Below are positions 36,195-44,351 of a DNA stretch of 58,258 nt, piece by piece. Source of the stretch: Chitinophagales bacterium (GTDB lineage Bacteria; Bacteroidota; Bacteroidia; Chitinophagales; Chitinophagaceae). The notes below the pieces were generated by a model, which saw only the letters and a list, made by a program, of their open reading frames with translations, made no database searches and was not told the DNA's origin. A program made the position numbers and the translations under genes. The stretch's first letter is position 1; each line of letters begins with the position of its first letter. The stretch covers positions 1 through 58,258 of the forward strand of contig JAAFIK010000026.1 of the NCBI GenBank assembly GCA_013298665.1. The letters run 5' to 3'.

Positions 36195-36875
36195 TTACTT
36201 AATATCTGCCGTTTTAAGGCGTTGCTGTGTATCAGTCGTCTGGTTGATGCCCATAAAGTTGACCACAACATTGTTCTCAGACTGGATCAGCCCGAATTTA
36301 CGGGCGTAGTAGCTTTTGATATTGGTGGTGAGCGCACTGGCAGGTATGAGCGGGTTGTTTATGGCGATGGCAGTCTTTACCGTAATCACATCGGTATAAC
36401 TGATGCCGTTGACCGTTTTGCTGATACCCTTTTCCAGGATGCTGTAGGTAACCGTGATCGGAACGGTAATACCGGAAAAGAAAATGTTGAAGCTTTGACT
36501 CCAGCTACCGCCCACGGCGAGGTTGTCTTTGAGGTAAAGTGCCTCTATCTTTGCGCCGCCAATGGCAGCCGGTAAATCGCGGTACTGGTAATAGTCGTTG
36601 CCGCTGATGAGGTAATATTCTGATGTATTGCCGGGGGTATTGGTATAAACGTGGTACACGCGTCCGCTGATGGTTGTGTCGCGATTGGTTGAAGTAATGG
36701 TATAATTGGTGGTTACCGGGCTGGGGCCGGTGGCATTATTGATGTTCTCATATTGCCAGGTACTGTTGGCGCTGGTACTCATGTAAGGAATTGCGGTTGC
36801 TCCGGAGCTGCCGGACTTTTTACAGGCACTGAAGAGCATTCCGATGGCTAAAATGGCAAAAATATTCTTTTTCAT
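36195..36875 (-). CDS. Putative lipoprotein, unknown function
   Basis: A 226-aa lipoprotein: signal MKKNIFAILAIGMLFSAC with lipobox FSAC followed by KK, typical for export toward the outer membrane in this phylum. The mature part is beta-rich with many Ser/Thr/Asn residues (NSTWQYENINNATG, YYLISGNDYYQYRD). I do not recognise a specific family. It is divergent from infA, with 86 bases between the two starts. Confidence 0.65.
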   Translation of the reverse strand: MKKNIFAILAIGMLFSACKKSGSSGATAIPYMSTSANSTWQYENINNATGPSPVTTNYTITSTNRDTTISGRVYHVYTNTPGNTSEYYLISGNDYYQYRDLPAAIGGAKIEALYLKDNLAVGGSWSQSFNIFFSGITVPITVTYSILEKGISKTVNGISYTDVITVKTAIAINNPLIPASALTTNIKSYYARKFGLIQSENNVVVNFMGINQTTDTQQRLKTADIK

Positions 36876-36916
36876 GGATCAAAAATGTTGATTTGTGGGT
36901 AAATATCGGTGTTTTT

Positions 36917-36948
36917 TTGTAAAAATGAAATAATTAATGTTATCTTTG
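36917..36948 (+). promoter_or_regulatory. Promoter of the infA-rplQ cluster
   Basis: TTG (36917-36919), a 21-bp spacer and TATCTTTG (36941-36948) match the Bacteroidota -33/-7 promoter. infA starts 13 bases after the -7 element, giving a very short leader. Confidence 0.7.
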
Positions 36949-36961
36949 CGCTCCCAAAATT

Positions 36962-37180
36962 ATGGCTAAACAGGCGCTTATTAAACAAGATGGTACGATT
37001 CTGGAAGCCTTGAGCAACGCAATGTTCAAGGTTAAACTGCAAAACGACCACGAAATCCTTGCCACTATTTCCGGCAAGATGAGGATGCATTACATCCGCA
37101 TACTTCCAGGAGATAAAGTGGGGGTGGAAATGAGTCCCTATGACCTGACGAGGGGTCGGATCATTTTCCGGTATAAATAA
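36962..37180 (+). CDS. infA: Translation initiation factor IF-1
   Basis: A 72-aa OB-fold protein that binds the ribosomal A site during initiation. The sequence is typical: [20 protein letters not shown], then [20 protein letters not shown] and a closing [11 protein letters not shown]. It begins the cluster here; the usual upstream secY and map are replaced by a lipoprotein gene on the other strand. Its own promoter precedes it, and rpmJ follows after 33 bases. Confidence 0.98.
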   Translation: MAKQALIKQDGTILEALSNAMFKVKLQNDHEILATISGKMRMHYIRILPGDKVGVEMSPYDLTRGRIIFRYK

Positions 37181-37213
37181 AATGAATGGCGAACAGCTTA
37201 AATAACAAAAAAA

Positions 37214-37330
37214 ATGAAAGTAAGAGCATCCATCAAAAAGCGCAGTGCAGATTGCAAGATTGTAAGAAGAAAAGGCAGGCTGTACGTAATCAACAAAAAG
37301 AACCCGCGCTTTAAGCAAAAGCAGGGTTAA
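37214..37330 (+). CDS. rpmJ: 50S ribosomal protein L36
   Basis: A 38-aa protein ([11 protein letters not shown]... ending FKQKQG). It is the zinc-free form: only one Cys (C14) remains of the C-C-C-H set, and this is normal in Bacteroidota. Placed between infA and rpsM as usual. Confidence 0.97.
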   Translation: MKVRASIKKRSADCKIVRRKGRLYVINKKNPRFKQKQG

Positions 37331-37390
37331 TACGCTTGATGCGTTCCTGAAAAACAGACATTATAAAAGAACAATAAAAAGAACATTTAT

Positions 37391-37768
37391 ATGGCCCGTA
37401 TTGCCGGTGTTGATATTCCAAAAAACAAAAGGGGAGAAATTGGTCTCACCTATATTTATGGTATTGGTAACTCCACTGCCCGTTACATTTTAGACAAAGC
37501 TGGTATCAGCTACGATAAAAAAGTTAACCAGTGGAATGATGATGAACAGACGGCTATCCGTAACGTCATCAACAACGAGTTTAAAACCGAAGGCGCATTG
37601 CGTTCTGAAGTACAGATGAACATCAAGCGTTTGCTTGATATCGCCTGCTACCGTGGCCTCCGCCACCGTAAGGGTTTACCCCTGCGCGGACAGCGTACCC
37701 GCACCAACAGCCGCACCCGTAAGGGCAAGCGCAAGACGGTTGCCGGTAAGAAGAAAGTAACCAAGTAA
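37391..37768 (+). CDS. rpsM: 30S ribosomal protein S13
   Basis: A 125-aa head protein of the small subunit that contacts the 50S subunit and P-site tRNA. The N-terminus [20 protein letters not shown] and the C-terminal [20 protein letters not shown] tail are diagnostic. It follows rpmJ by 60 bases. An intrinsic-terminator-like hairpin begins 7 bases after its stop, which is unusual in this cluster. Confidence 0.98.
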   Translation: MARIAGVDIPKNKRGEIGLTYIYGIGNSTARYILDKAGISYDKKVNQWNDDEQTAIRNVINNEFKTEGALRSEVQMNIKRLLDIACYRGLRHRKGLPLRGQRTRTNSRTRKGKRKTVAGKKKVTK

Positions 37769-37774
37769 TACAGC

Positions 37775-37800
37775 TACCGGGTCTTCGCACCCGGTATTTT
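37775..37800 (+). terminator. Terminator-like hairpin between rpsM and rpsK
   Basis: TACCGGGT (37775-37782) and ACCCGGTA (37789-37796), loop CTTCGC, followed by TTTTGTT. The T-tract is short, so partial termination or attenuation is more likely than a full stop. A 150-base gap separates the two genes. Confidence 0.55.
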
Positions 37801-37919
37801 GTTGACAATATTGCAGCATCATTTTCAGGCCTGTTCCGGATTCCCGCTGCATGAGGAGGAACTGGTCTGGCTCACGCCCTGCGTGGGAAATATTTTAAAG
37901 ATTACCTTATAATCGGATT

Positions 37920-38318
37920 ATGGCAAAGGCACAAAGCGCGAAAGCGGCAGCTAAAAAAAGAATTGTAAAAGTAGACAGCTACGGTGACGCACACGTCACT
38001 GCAAGTTTTAACAACATCATCATCGCCCTCACCAACAAAATGGGCCAGGTGATCAGTTGGAGCAGCGCCGGGAAAATGGGTTTCCGAGGCAGCAAGAAAA
38101 ACACACCGTATGCAGCACAGATGGCAGCAGCAGATGCCGCTAAAGTGGCTGTTGACGCAGGACTGAAAAAAGTAGATGTGTATGTAAAGGGGCCTGGTTC
38201 AGGCAGGGAAGGTGCCATCCGCTCACTTTCACAAAATGGTATCGAAATCGTAATGATCAAGGACGTAACCCCGCTGCCTCACAACGGTTGCCGTCCGCCC
38301 AAGAAAAGAAGGGTATAA
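37920..38318 (+). CDS. rpsK: 30S ribosomal protein S11
   Basis: A 132-aa platform protein of the small subunit. The basic N-terminus ([20 protein letters not shown]) and the conserved [33 protein letters not shown] and C-terminal [18 protein letters not shown] are diagnostic. It is preceded by a 151-base gap with a hairpin, and followed by 121 bases leading to rpsD. Confidence 0.98.
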   Translation: MAKAQSAKAAAKKRIVKVDSYGDAHVTASFNNIIIALTNKMGQVISWSSAGKMGFRGSKKNTPYAAQMAAADAAKVAVDAGLKKVDVYVKGPGSGREGAIRSLSQNGIEIVMIKDVTPLPHNGCRPPKKRRV

Positions 38319-38371
38319 CCAATACAGCATAGCGGCTTAAGGAATATACACCGCAACTATTTTATTAACTG

Positions 38372-38412
38372 GGTACATCATCTTATTTTAAGATTTTTTA
38401 TGATGTTGTACC
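38372..38412 (+). promoter_or_regulatory. Bulged hairpin in the rpsD leader
   Basis: GGTACATCAT (38372-38381) can pair with ATGATG...GTACC (38400-38412), with an inner CTTA/TAAG pairing. It ends 27 bases before the rpsD start. S4 is the autoregulator of the alpha operon in E. coli, so a site for S4 is plausible but unproven. Confidence 0.35.
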
Positions 38413-38439
38413 GTAACTAAAAAAATCAATTTATCAATT

Positions 38440-39045
38440 ATGGCACGTTACATCGGCCCCAAAACAAAGATTGCCCGTATTTTTGGTGAACCCATTATCG
38501 GCAACGGCAAGTATCTGAGTAAGAACAGCAATCCTCCCGGTCAGCATGGTGCTAACCGCAAACGCAAAACCCTCGGCGAATACGCCCTCCAGTTGCGTGA
38601 AAAGCAGAAAGCCAAATATACTTATGGCATTCTTGAAAAGCAGTTCCGCAACACGTTTAATGAAGCTGCACGTCGTCGTGGTGTAACTGGTGAAAACCTC
38701 ATCAAACTCCTCGAAGCACGTCTCGATAATACTGTTTTCCGCATGGGTATTGCACCCAGCCGCCAGGCAGCACGCCAGTTGGTAAGTCACAAACACATTA
38801 CCGTTAACGGAGAAGTGGTGAATATCCCTTCTTATTCCCTCAAAGCGGGTGATGTGGTTGGTCTGAAAGAAAAGAGTGCTGCCAACACTTCCGTTACCGG
38901 CAACCTGCGCGGTAAAAATTCAAAATTCAATTGGCTGGATTGGAATGAGACTGAAATGAAGGGTACCTTCATCGCTTATCCTGAAAGGGAAAGTGTTCCT
39001 GAGAATATCAAGGAGCAACTGATCGTGGAATTGTATTCTAAGTAA
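38440..39045 (+). CDS. rpsD: 30S ribosomal protein S4
   Basis: A 201-aa assembly-initiating protein that binds 16S rRNA and, in many bacteria, represses its own operon. N-terminus [19 protein letters not shown], then an S4 RNA-binding domain ([30 protein letters not shown]) and C-terminal [16 protein letters not shown]. The zinc-type N-terminal Cys motif is absent, as usual here. Confidence 0.98.
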   Translation: MARYIGPKTKIARIFGEPIIGNGKYLSKNSNPPGQHGANRKRKTLGEYALQLREKQKAKYTYGILEKQFRNTFNEAARRRGVTGENLIKLLEARLDNTVFRMGIAPSRQAARQLVSHKHITVNGEVVNIPSYSLKAGDVVGLKEKSAANTSVTGNLRGKNSKFNWLDWNETEMKGTFIAYPERESVPENIKEQLIVELYSK

Positions 39046-39136
39046 TATGATTGCCCGCTTCCCCGGGAACCACAGCAACTGATGCCCCTTCACAGACCGG
39101 GACATCTCATTTTAAAATTAAAACAACAAAATACAA

Positions 39137-40132
39137 ATGGCCATTTTAAATTTTGTTAAACCCGATAAAATCGTACTTCAAAAAGCAACAGATTTCGAAG
39201 CTCAGTTTGAGTTTCGTCCGCTGGAGCCTGGTTACGGTGTAACCATTGGCAATGCCTTGCGCAGGGTATTGCTCAACTCACTTGAAGGTTACGCAATTAT
39301 CGGTATCAGCGTTGCAGGCGCTGATCATGAATTTGCAACCCTGAAAGGCGTTACCGAAGACGTTACCGAAATCATCCTCAACCTGAAACAGGTTCGTTTC
39401 AAGAAAAAAGGCGAGCAGGATGGCGGTACCGAAAAAATCAGCCTGTCCTTAAAAAACAAGACTGAGTTTACCGCAGGTATGATCGGCGAAGCTTCAGCAA
39501 CCTATGAGGTGATGAATCCTGAGCTGATGATTTGCACCCTGGATTCCAGCGCTAAACTGGACATCGAAATCACGATCGCCCGCGGCCGTGGTTATGTACC
39601 CGCAGAAGAGCATAAAGAAAAGAGTTCAACGTTTGGTTATATTCCGGTTGATGCCATTTACACACCCATCAAGAACGTGAAATACACGATCGAGAATACC
39701 CGTGTGGAACAGCGCACCGACTTTGAAAAACTGGTTATGGAAGTGATTACTGATGGCACCATTCACCCCGAAGAGGCCGTGAAGCAAGCCAGCCGTATCC
39801 TTATCCAGCACCTGATGATCATTACGGATGAGAATATCACTTTCGATAATAAGGAAGAGAAGAAAGAAGACCTGGTGGATGAGCAGACCCTGCAATTGCG
39901 CAAGGTACTCAAAACACCACTGGAAGACCTTGATCTCTCTGTACGTGCGTTCAACTGTCTTAAAGCAGCTAAAATCAATTCCCTGAGCGAACTGGTTCAG
40001 TACGAGCAGGAAGACCTGATGAAGTTCCGCAACTTTGGTCAGAAATCACTCAGCGAAATCGAACAGGTACTCAACGAAAGGGGATTGGGCTTTGGTATGG
40101 ACCTCAGCAAAATCAAAATGGACGAAGAGTAA
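39137..40132 (+). CDS. rpoA: RNA polymerase alpha subunit
   Basis: A 331-aa subunit. The N-terminal assembly domain is recognised by FEFRPLEPGYGVTIGNALRR and LLNSLEGYAI. The C-terminal domain (alphaCTD, ~260-331) reads LSVRAFNCLKAAKINSLSEL and MKFRNFGQKSLSEIEQVL, which bind UP-element DNA and activators. The linker is acidic (NKEEKKEDLVDEQ). It is followed, before rplQ, by a strong terminator-like hairpin. Confidence 0.98.
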   Translation: MAILNFVKPDKIVLQKATDFEAQFEFRPLEPGYGVTIGNALRRVLLNSLEGYAIIGISVAGADHEFATLKGVTEDVTEIILNLKQVRFKKKGEQDGGTEKISLSLKNKTEFTAGMIGEASATYEVMNPELMICTLDSSAKLDIEITIARGRGYVPAEEHKEKSSTFGYIPVDAIYTPIKNVKYTIENTRVEQRTDFEKLVMEVITDGTIHPEEAVKQASRILIQHLMIITDENITFDNKEEKKEDLVDEQTLQLRKVLKTPLEDLDLSVRAFNCLKAAKINSLSELVQYEQEDLMKFRNFGQKSLSEIEQVLNERGLGFGMDLSKIKMDEE

Positions 40133-40144
40133 TCAAAATATATT

Positions 40145-40182
40145 GCAGACTGGTGATCGTCAGAGCCAGTCTGCTTTTTTTT
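40145..40182 (+). terminator. Strong intrinsic terminator between rpoA and rplQ
   Basis: GCAGACTGG (40145-40153) pairs perfectly with CCAGTCTGC (40166-40174), followed by eight T residues. rplQ starts 58 bases further. Confidence 0.85.
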
Positions 40183-40240
40183 CACCAGTAGCCTGCAATT
40201 CCCTGACAACGGTGCAGGCGAAATTTAAAATTAACATGTC

Positions 40241-40783
40241 ATGCGTCACGGAAACAAAAACAACAACCTCAGCAGAACGGCTTCCCACCGGAAGGCGCTC
40301 CTGATGAACCTCGGCTGTCAACTGATCACGCACAAGCGTATCACCACTACTTTGGCTAAAGCAAAGGTACTGCGTACCTATATTGAGCCACTGATTACCA
40401 AAACCAAACACGCCGACAGTAAGGAAGCCATCATGCACGAACATCGTATCGTGTTCAGCTACCTTAACGATAAAGCAGCAGTAAAAGAATTATTCACCGT
40501 GGTAGCCCCAAAGGTAGCCGGAAGACCCGGTGGTTACACCCGCATCATCAAACTTGGTAAGCGTGTAGGTGATAATGCTGAACTGGCGATGATTGAGTTG
40601 GTGGACTTTAATGAAATTTATGGCAAAGGTGTTGCCAAAGCTGCAGAAGCCGAACCCGCCAAAAAAACGCGTCGTGCAGGCGGAGCTAAGAAAAAAGCAG
40701 CGATTGAAGATGCTGTTGTTGTGCCGCCCGCAGCAGAAGAAGCTACTCCTGAAGCCCCGGCTACAGAAAAGAAAGCTGATTAA
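40241..40783 (+). CDS. rplQ: 50S ribosomal protein L17, with alanine/lysine-rich C-terminal extension
   Basis: A 180-aa protein; the conserved part (residues ~1-125) contains [20 protein letters not shown] and [15 protein letters not shown], and [20 protein letters not shown]. From ~130 on there is a low-complexity tail rich in Ala, Lys, Glu and Pro ([18 protein letters not shown]), often seen in Bacteroidota L17. It is separated from rpoA by a terminator and closed by another. Confidence 0.97.
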   Translation: MRHGNKNNNLSRTASHRKALLMNLGCQLITHKRITTTLAKAKVLRTYIEPLITKTKHADSKEAIMHEHRIVFSYLNDKAAVKELFTVVAPKVAGRPGGYTRIIKLGKRVGDNAELAMIELVDFNEIYGKGVAKAAEAEPAKKTRRAGGAKKKAAIEDAVVVPPAAEEATPEAPATEKKAD

Positions 40784-40809
40784 TTACGATCAAGGCAAAT
40801 GTTTATACG

Positions 40810-40837
40810 AAGCAGGACGAATGTCCTGCTTTTTTTA
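40810..40837 (+). terminator. Intrinsic terminator after rplQ
   Basis: AAGCAGGAC (40810-40818), loop GAAT, GTCCTGCTT (40823-40831), then T residues to 40837. Confidence 0.9.
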
Positions 40838-40873
40838 GCTGTACACCAGGAATCGGCTCAGTGTATATACCGG

Positions 40874-41698
40874 TTACCATTTTACATCATGTACCCTTCT
40901 CGCCAGTATTGCAGTAGTAATGCCTGCCAGTAAGAGTTTAGTGCGGGGATCGGGATTGTTGAAAAAACCAACCCGCTGGCTCATCACATCAATGATGGCC
41001 ATCGGATTACCCTTTATCTCCAGTTGGTAACCCGCCAGTATCGCCATCGGAAGCTTGCCCGAACGGCCGTTTGCAGATTCAACCTCTTTGGTTTCCAGTA
41101 CTTTGATTAATATTGTGTCAATACCATTCGTAGCCAGACCCTCTTCATTTGGTTTGATGATGGTAAAGAGGCCGTTAACCGTATCACGGCGCCGGTCATA
41201 TACATTGCTCATCAGCAGGTTCCATACATTGCTGCCCCCAGCCGTGTCCATCGCTATCAGGGCAGAAAAAATGTACTGGTATTGCTGTACGCGTTCATAA
41301 CTATTCAGGATATTGCTCTTTGCCAGCAGTTTGTAGCGGATACTGCGGGTAACCTCGCTTTCCTTGCCAAACACTTCCGCACTGCCACTGCCATCTGTAA
41401 CTGAATACCGGAACCTGTCTTTTTCTTTGGCCACTATTTCATCTTTCTGCAATCCAAACTGGTTGAGCAGGAGGTTTTCGAAAAAAAAGCCCTTGCCCCA
41501 GCCCGGATAACTGAGCTGTACGCCCCGGCTGATCCGCGATGTTTTGTAATGACCAAAAGACATCACCCGTTTCCTTGCACCCTCCACATCCAGCATCGTG
41601 GCATCCCGTGTGTATTTAGCCGGTATATTAAACCGTGAAGAAGCGCCGCAGGCTGCCAGCAGTATGCCTGCAATACCTGCAAAGCAAAACCGCACCAT
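40874..41698 (-). CDS. Putative lipoprotein, unknown function
   Basis: About 274 aa from the ATG at 41698, which gives a compact lipoprotein signal (MVRFCFAGIAGILLAAC, lipobox LAAC). The frame is open to 41749, with another ATG at 41737. The mature protein is mixed alpha/beta with RKRVMSFGHYKTSRISRG, VFGKESEVTRSIRYKLLA and a late basic C-terminus ending HDVKW. I do not recognise the family. It converges on rplQ and is divergent from carA. Confidence 0.6.
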   Translation of the reverse strand: MVRFCFAGIAGILLAACGASSRFNIPAKYTRDATMLDVEGARKRVMSFGHYKTSRISRGVQLSYPGWGKGFFFENLLLNQFGLQKDEIVAKEKDRFRYSVTDGSGSAEVFGKESEVTRSIRYKLLAKSNILNSYERVQQYQYIFSALIAMDTAGGSNVWNLLMSNVYDRRRDTVNGLFTIIKPNEEGLATNGIDTILIKVLETKEVESANGRSGKLPMAILAGYQLEIKGNPMAIIDVMSQRVGFFNNPDPRTKLLLAGITTAILARRVHDVKW

Positions 41699-41879
41699 TC
41701 GTTGCGGATAACCAGTTGAGTGATTCGTATTTACCATGATAATGTGCAATGTTTAAATTATTCTCCCGTCAAAATCCCGGGGATGCCTTTTAGAGGCTTC
41801 AGAATGGTGTTGTGCTGCTTAATGCCGCCATTCCCTTTTATTTGGGGACAAATTTCCCCGTCGTTTGCTGCGGCTTCAT

Positions 41880-41887
41880 TATTTTTG
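41880..41887 (+). promoter_or_regulatory. -7 element before carA
   Basis: TATTTTTG matches TAnnTTTG and lies 40 bases before the proposed GTG start of carA. It would place transcription after the ATG at 41865, ruling that ATG out. Confidence 0.5.
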
Positions 41888-41927
41888 CGCCGGTTTCCAT
41901 CGCATCACCATTAAATCCACATCAACA

Positions 41928-43016
41928 GTGCAGCAATCGGCATATTTACTGTTACAAGACGGCACCCTGTTACAAGGTAAAGCATTTGGCAAAATCGGTA
42001 CGGCTACCGGTGAAATTTGTTTTAACACAGGAATGACCGGCTACCAGGAAGTGTTTACTGATCCCAGCTATTATGGCCAGGTGATTATTATGAACAATGT
42101 GCATACCGGTAATTATGGCGTGCGCCATACCGATGTAGAGAGCCGGGGTGTAAAGGTAAAAGCCGTTATTGGCCGGAACCTCGAAGAAAAATACAGCCGT
42201 TTTCTGGCCGACGGGTCATTGCAGCAGTATTTTGAGCAGGAGAATATCGTGGCCATCAATAGGCTCGATACCCGCGCACTGGTAGAGCATATCCGCGTAG
42301 CCGGAGCAATGAACTGCATTGTGTCTTCTGAGATCAGTGATCTGGTTCAACTTAAAGCCATGTTAAACGATGTGCCTTCCATGGATGGTCTTGAACTCGC
42401 TTCCGTAGTCAGCACAACGGAAGCGTATTATGTGGGTAACCCCGACAGCAGTCTGCGTATAGCGGTACTCGATTTTGGTGTAAAGCAACATATCCTGAAA
42501 TCCCTTGCCGACAGGGGCGCTTACCTCAAGGTACATCCTGCTAAAACAAGTTTCGGTGATCTGCAGGCTTTTGATCCGCATGGCTATTTCATCAGTAATG
42601 GCCCCGGCGATCCCGCTCCGATGGACTATGCCGTAAATACCATCCGCCAACTGCTCGAAACGGGAAAGCCGATCTTTGGCATTTGCTTAGGTCACCAGTT
42701 GCTCGCGCTGGCCAATGGCATCAGTACATTTAAGATGCACCATGGTCATCGCGGACTCAACCATCCCGTTATGAACCTGCAGACGGGTAAAAGCGAGATC
42801 ACCACACAAAACCATGGCTTTGGAGTGGATCCTGAGTCGGTAAAAGCCAATCCCAACGTAGAGATCACGCATGTCAACCTCAACGATAAGAGCATCGAGG
42901 GTATACGGATCAAGGGGAAGCCTGCTTTTTCGGTACAATACCATCCGGAGGCAACGCCGGGGCCGCACGACAGCCGCTACCTGTTCGACGATTTTATAGC
43001 CATGCTGCAGCCTTAA
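41928..43016 (+). CDS. carA: Carbamoyl-phosphate synthase small subunit
   Basis: A 362-aa glutaminase subunit that feeds ammonia to CarB for arginine and pyrimidine synthesis. The N-terminal domain reads AYLLLQDGTLLQGKAFG and CFNTGMTGYQEVFTDPSYYG. The C-terminal class I amidotransferase domain has the catalytic Cys in FGICLGHQLL and the His-x-Glu in QYHPEATPGPHD. I place the start at GTG 41928: the homology begins there, the only in-frame ATG (41865) lies before the promoter-like element, and the upstream residues are unlike CarA. An ATT at 41910 is another option. carB is not in the window. Confidence 0.95.
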   Translation: MQQSAYLLLQDGTLLQGKAFGKIGTATGEICFNTGMTGYQEVFTDPSYYGQVIIMNNVHTGNYGVRHTDVESRGVKVKAVIGRNLEEKYSRFLADGSLQQYFEQENIVAINRLDTRALVEHIRVAGAMNCIVSSEISDLVQLKAMLNDVPSMDGLELASVVSTTEAYYVGNPDSSLRIAVLDFGVKQHILKSLADRGAYLKVHPAKTSFGDLQAFDPHGYFISNGPGDPAPMDYAVNTIRQLLETGKPIFGICLGHQLLALANGISTFKMHHGHRGLNHPVMNLQTGKSEITTQNHGFGVDPESVKANPNVEITHVNLNDKSIEGIRIKGKPAFSVQYHPEATPGPHDSRYLFDDFIAMLQP

Positions 43017-43066
43017 AAGGCGTATGCCGGTCAATGACGTATATTCAACAGACAACCATCACCCGT

Positions 43067-43483
43067 ATGCAGATCGCAATCATCAATGGCCCCAACCTCA
43101 ACCTGCTGGGTAAGCGGGAAACCGATATTTATGGCAATGAGCCTTTTGAGCAATATCTGGTAACACTACAGGAACTGTTTCCGGATATTCGTTTCAGCTA
43201 TTACCAGAGCAATATTGAAGGAGAACTCATTGACGAGGTACAGCGCGCAGGCTTTACCATGCAGGGCATCATCATCAACCCCGGCGGATACACCCATACC
43301 TCAGTTGCCCTTGGCGATGCCATAGCAGCCGTTCCTGCTCCTGTCGTGGAAGTACACATCAGTAACATTGCCGCGCGTGAAGAATTTCGTAAGCTTTCGC
43401 ATATCTCCGCCAAATGCAGGGGTACCATTGCAGGACTTGGCTTAAATGGCTATGCGCTTGCGGTGAGGGCCCTGATAGGGTAA
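43067..43483 (+). CDS. aroQ: 3-dehydroquinate dehydratase, type II
   Basis: A 138-aa enzyme of the shikimate pathway that dehydrates 3-dehydroquinate; it forms dodecamers in the cytosol. The start at ATG 43067 puts MQIAIINGPNLNLLGKRETD at the N-terminus, as expected; an upstream ATG at 43034 adds 11 residues with no counterpart. The catalytic Arg/Tyr lie in KRETDIYG, and the His in INPGGYTHTSVAL (the family usually has AAYTHTS here), with VEVHISNIAAREEFR. It follows carA by 50 bases and may share its transcript. Confidence 0.95.
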   Translation: MQIAIINGPNLNLLGKRETDIYGNEPFEQYLVTLQELFPDIRFSYYQSNIEGELIDEVQRAGFTMQGIIINPGGYTHTSVALGDAIAAVPAPVVEVHISNIAAREEFRKLSHISAKCRGTIAGLGLNGYALAVRALIG

Positions 43484-43593
43484 CGAATGGTGTACCTTCA
43501 TTATGCCCAGCAACAGCCATCTGCGACCGTTTCCCCGCCTTTACAGCAACAGCCAGATTTTGATCACAGTAATTGCTTCGGGGGTATATAAAC

Positions 43594-43630
43594 AAAAAGG
43601 ACAGCTTCGTATGATGGAAAACTGTCCTTT
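43594..43630 (-). terminator. Intrinsic terminator after the tRNA gene
   Basis: Read on the minus strand, AAAGGACAG pairs with CTGTCCTTT (43622-43630 and 43596-43604 in window coordinates) and is followed by TTTTG. It ends the tRNA-Gln transcript. Confidence 0.7.
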
Positions 43631-43633
43631 ATG

Positions 43634-43704
43634 TTGCCCGACCTGGATTCGAACCAAGACAAACAGAATCAAAATCTGTCGTACTACCTTTATACTATCG
43701 GGCA
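43634..43704 (-). tRNA. tRNA-Gln (anticodon TTG)
   Basis: A 71-nt cloverleaf on the minus strand: acceptor arms TGCCCGA and TCGGGCA, anticodon arm ACAGA-TTTTGAT-TCTGT with anticodon TTG, T-arm CTTGG-TTCGAAT-CCAGG, discriminator A. The CCA end is not encoded. It lies between aroQ and the accessory genes from 43.9 kb on. Confidence 0.93.
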
Positions 43705-43875
43705 ATCCTTAAAATGGAGTGCAAAAATAAGGGAGATGCAAAAATGTTCCAAATGTTTTTAAGGATGCAGCCCGAATGGGGTATAAAGTGGGTATATATG
43801 TTGTTTGATCATATTGAAAGATAATCTTCATGTATTACAATACCTGCTCTTTTAGCTGTTCTGCCCGTAGTTTAA

Positions 43876-43883
43876 TATCTTTG
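43876..43883 (+). promoter_or_regulatory. -7 element of the DUF4440-like lipoprotein gene
   Basis: TATCTTTG matches TAnnTTTG; the ATG follows only 4 bases later, so the mRNA is probably leaderless or nearly so. Confidence 0.55.
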
Positions 43884-43887
43884 CATC

Positions 43888-44346
43888 ATGAAATTGTTAA
43901 CCCCATGGCTGATCAGCACGGTCATCATTGTCATAAGTTCATGTTCTGCTAAAAATAACCTCCTTACTGAAGCCGAAGTGGTTGATATCATTAAACGCTT
44001 TGATGATGGATGGCGTACCAAAAACCTGGCACGTGTGGATTCTGTGCTGGCGCCAAAGTATATTTATTTTACACAATCCGGCGGCACTTTTATCCGCGAC
44101 AGTGTGGTACAAACTGCAGGTTCGCCTGTTTATACGCTGGAAAGCATGAGCCGTTCTGATTACGAAGTTGAGTTATATGGCAATACAGCGATTGTCAATA
44201 CCCGCTGGCGTGGTAAGGGTATGTACAAAGGCGTGCCTTTTGATGAAGACCAGCGTTGCAGTATTGCTATTGTAAAGCGCAATGGTGTATTGTCGATCAT
44301 ATCGGAGCATTGCACACCCATCAAAACCGGCAATATTTTTCACTGA
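43888..44346 (+). CDS. SnoaL/DUF4440-like lipoprotein
   Basis: A 152-aa lipoprotein: signal MKLLTPWLISTVIIVISSC with lipobox ISSC. The mature part is a cone-shaped NTF2-like fold of the DUF4440/SnoaL type: the first helix ends with IIKRFDDGWRTKNLARVDSV, then APKYIYFTQSGG, YEVELYGNTAIVNTRWRGKG and a last strand with RCSIAIVKRNG. Members bind small molecules or act as isomerases; the function here is unknown. It converges on the small HNH gene, with only 5 bases between the stops. Confidence 0.8.
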   Translation: MKLLTPWLISTVIIVISSCSAKNNLLTEAEVVDIIKRFDDGWRTKNLARVDSVLAPKYIYFTQSGGTFIRDSVVQTAGSPVYTLESMSRSDYEVELYGNTAIVNTRWRGKGMYKGVPFDEDQRCSIAIVKRNGVLSIISEHCTPIKTGNIFH

Positions 44347-44351
44347 TCCGT

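Noticed and set aside
36872..37318. 148-codon minus-strand frame across infA and rpmJ
   Set aside because: It lies opposite two certain genes; no homology features.
36962..40783. A foreign or mobile origin for the split ribosomal cluster
   Set aside because: Gene order from infA to rplQ is the standard one and all proteins are of Bacteroidota type; only the upstream border differs, which points to simple rearrangement.
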